From DRQF01 sp964559135 (lineage in GTDB: Bacteria > Planctomycetota > GCA-002687715 > DRQF01), in contig CAZLGG010000092.1 of the NCBI GenBank assembly GCA_964559135.1, positions 1 to 16,006 on the forward strand: DNA of 16,006 nucleotides, given 5' to 3'. A program made the translations under genes and the position numbers. Shown piece after piece: positions 15,437-16,006 of the stretch; the stretch's first letter is position 1, and every line of letters begins with the position of its first letter. The notes beneath the pieces are model-generated. The model saw nothing but the letters and a program-made list of their open reading frames with translations. It was not told the origin of the DNA and did not search any database.

Positions 15437-15920
15437 TCATGTCCCGCGACGCTCCCCATGTCGCATGGAGCTGCGTTCCCCTGTTGCCGGCGTTTCCCAC
15501 CGTGCCAAGCGGGATCGCTGACATGGTGACGGCCACCTTGCAGGGACTCGAACGGGACACCCCTTCCGGAACCGTCGTGGCCACCCACGCCCTCTGCGTC
15601 CGCATCCAGGAGAGGCCGGGCCCATCCTGGGGTGTCGCGGGCACGTCCCCGTCCGCCTTTCCTTGGAGTGGGAACGCCCTCATTTCATGTCCGGGCCACG
15701 CCACGTGGAGGCGCGCACCTTGGTGATTCCATCGAGGACCCTCGGGAGGTCGCGCATTCAGCCACTGCCCGGCACGCGCCTGCCGCTTTCCTCATTCAGC
15801 TTTTTTCGAGTCGCCCGAGTTTTCTTGTTGACGCGGCCCCTTGCGTGGGTGTAAACCATGAACCAAGGCGTCTGTCGATCTTCCCTGCCAGGTCGAAAGA
15901 CAGAAAAGCGAATCACTCTC
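15437..15920. other. 484-nt stretch without a convincing gene
   Basis: A 95-codon ORF (15439-15726, plus) starts 3 nt after the preceding stop and has high GC at third positions in its first two-thirds, but no Shine-Dalgarno, no recognisable domain and odd Trp/Cys-rich composition. A minus-strand ORF overlaps it. A tRNA-like 'GACTCGAAC' string at 15545-15553 was checked and its arms do not pair. The right part (15780-15920) is less GC-rich, as expected for a promoter region. I would not call a gene here. Confidence 0.5.
15828..15857 (+). promoter_or_regulatory. candidate sigma70-type promoter
   Basis: TTGACG at 15828-15833 and TAAACC at 15852-15857 are separated by 18 nt, preceded by T-rich sequence. 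It would give a leader of roughly 55-60 nt before the CDS starting at 15921. The -10 match is partial. Confidence 0.3.
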
Positions 15921-16006
15921 ATGTCCCGACCCTCGGAACTCCCGGAGTCCATCCGCGACCCCATGGCTCTTCTCCTCGCCGCCCCCGCGCCCGAGGACCC
16001 ACTGTC
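15921..16006 (+). CDS. N-terminus of an unidentified CDS, cut by window edge
   Basis: ATG opens a frame reading MSRPSELPESIRDPMALLLA followed by APAPEDPL to the window edge, with third positions rich in G/C like the genes around it. There are too few residues to recognise a family. The Shine-Dalgarno is weak; a second in-frame ATG lies at 15963. A candidate promoter sits about 65-90 nt upstream. Confidence 0.45.
   Translation, partial: MSRPSELPESIRDPMALLLAAPAPEDPL

Noticed and set aside
15530..15610. Possible minus-strand tRNA, including selC
   Set aside because: A GTTCGAGTC string resembles a T-loop, but the flanking five-base arms do not pair and no anticodon arm or acceptor stem could be placed.

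Overview
The window is GC-rich, densely packed bacterial DNA from a heterotroph of uncertain phylum. The style of the secreted multi-domain TlpA/redoxin protein and of the DUF819 and GT-C-like membrane proteins makes me think of Planctomycetota or a similar soil/sediment lineage, but this is an impression and not proof. No rRNA, tRNA, CRISPR array or insertion sequence was recognised.

The main discovery is at 653-2935. What looks like three separate + strand ORFs in the same frame is one gene for a secreted protein of 760 residues. It is interrupted only by two in-frame UGA codons (1565-1567 and 2609-2611). Each UGA falls exactly where the first Cys of a thioredoxin CxxC motif should be (W-U-G-P-C-R). 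The protein is a tandem duplication of [helical domain + TlpA-like thioredoxin domain], so it would carry two selenocysteines, one per module. Downstream of each UGA, at the same distance, lies an identical perfect 7-bp hairpin with a GGUC loop. This fits a bacterial SECIS element, and its third codon positions are frozen while the flanks have diverged. UGA is an ordinary stop elsewhere in the window, so a reassigned genetic code does not explain it.

Layout: (1) 1-369, minus, the N-terminus of a TPP-dependent 2-oxoacid dehydrogenase E1 alpha subunit, cut by the window edge and divergent from the selenoprotein. (2) 653-2935, plus, the double-Sec selenoprotein, followed by a strong G/C hairpin. 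(3) 3034-5190, plus, thyA-folA (4-nt overlap) and a class I SAM methyltransferase; ThyA makes dihydrofolate and FolA recycles it. (4) 5282-8775, minus, an operon of lipoprotein N-acetylmuramoyl-L-alanine amidase, ABC ATPase and ABC-2 permease. (5) 8896-11856, plus, a translationally coupled trio of SDR-type epimerase, a small one-TM protein of unknown function and a GMC-family FAD oxidoreductase. (6) 11867-13147, minus, a DUF819 membrane protein. (7) 13250-15436, plus, a large GT-C-like polytopic membrane protein. (8) 15437-15920, a stretch without a convincing gene, then the start of a new CDS at 15921 that runs off the end.

No selA, selB, selC or selD was seen in the window. The selenocysteine reading therefore predicts that these genes lie elsewhere in the genome.
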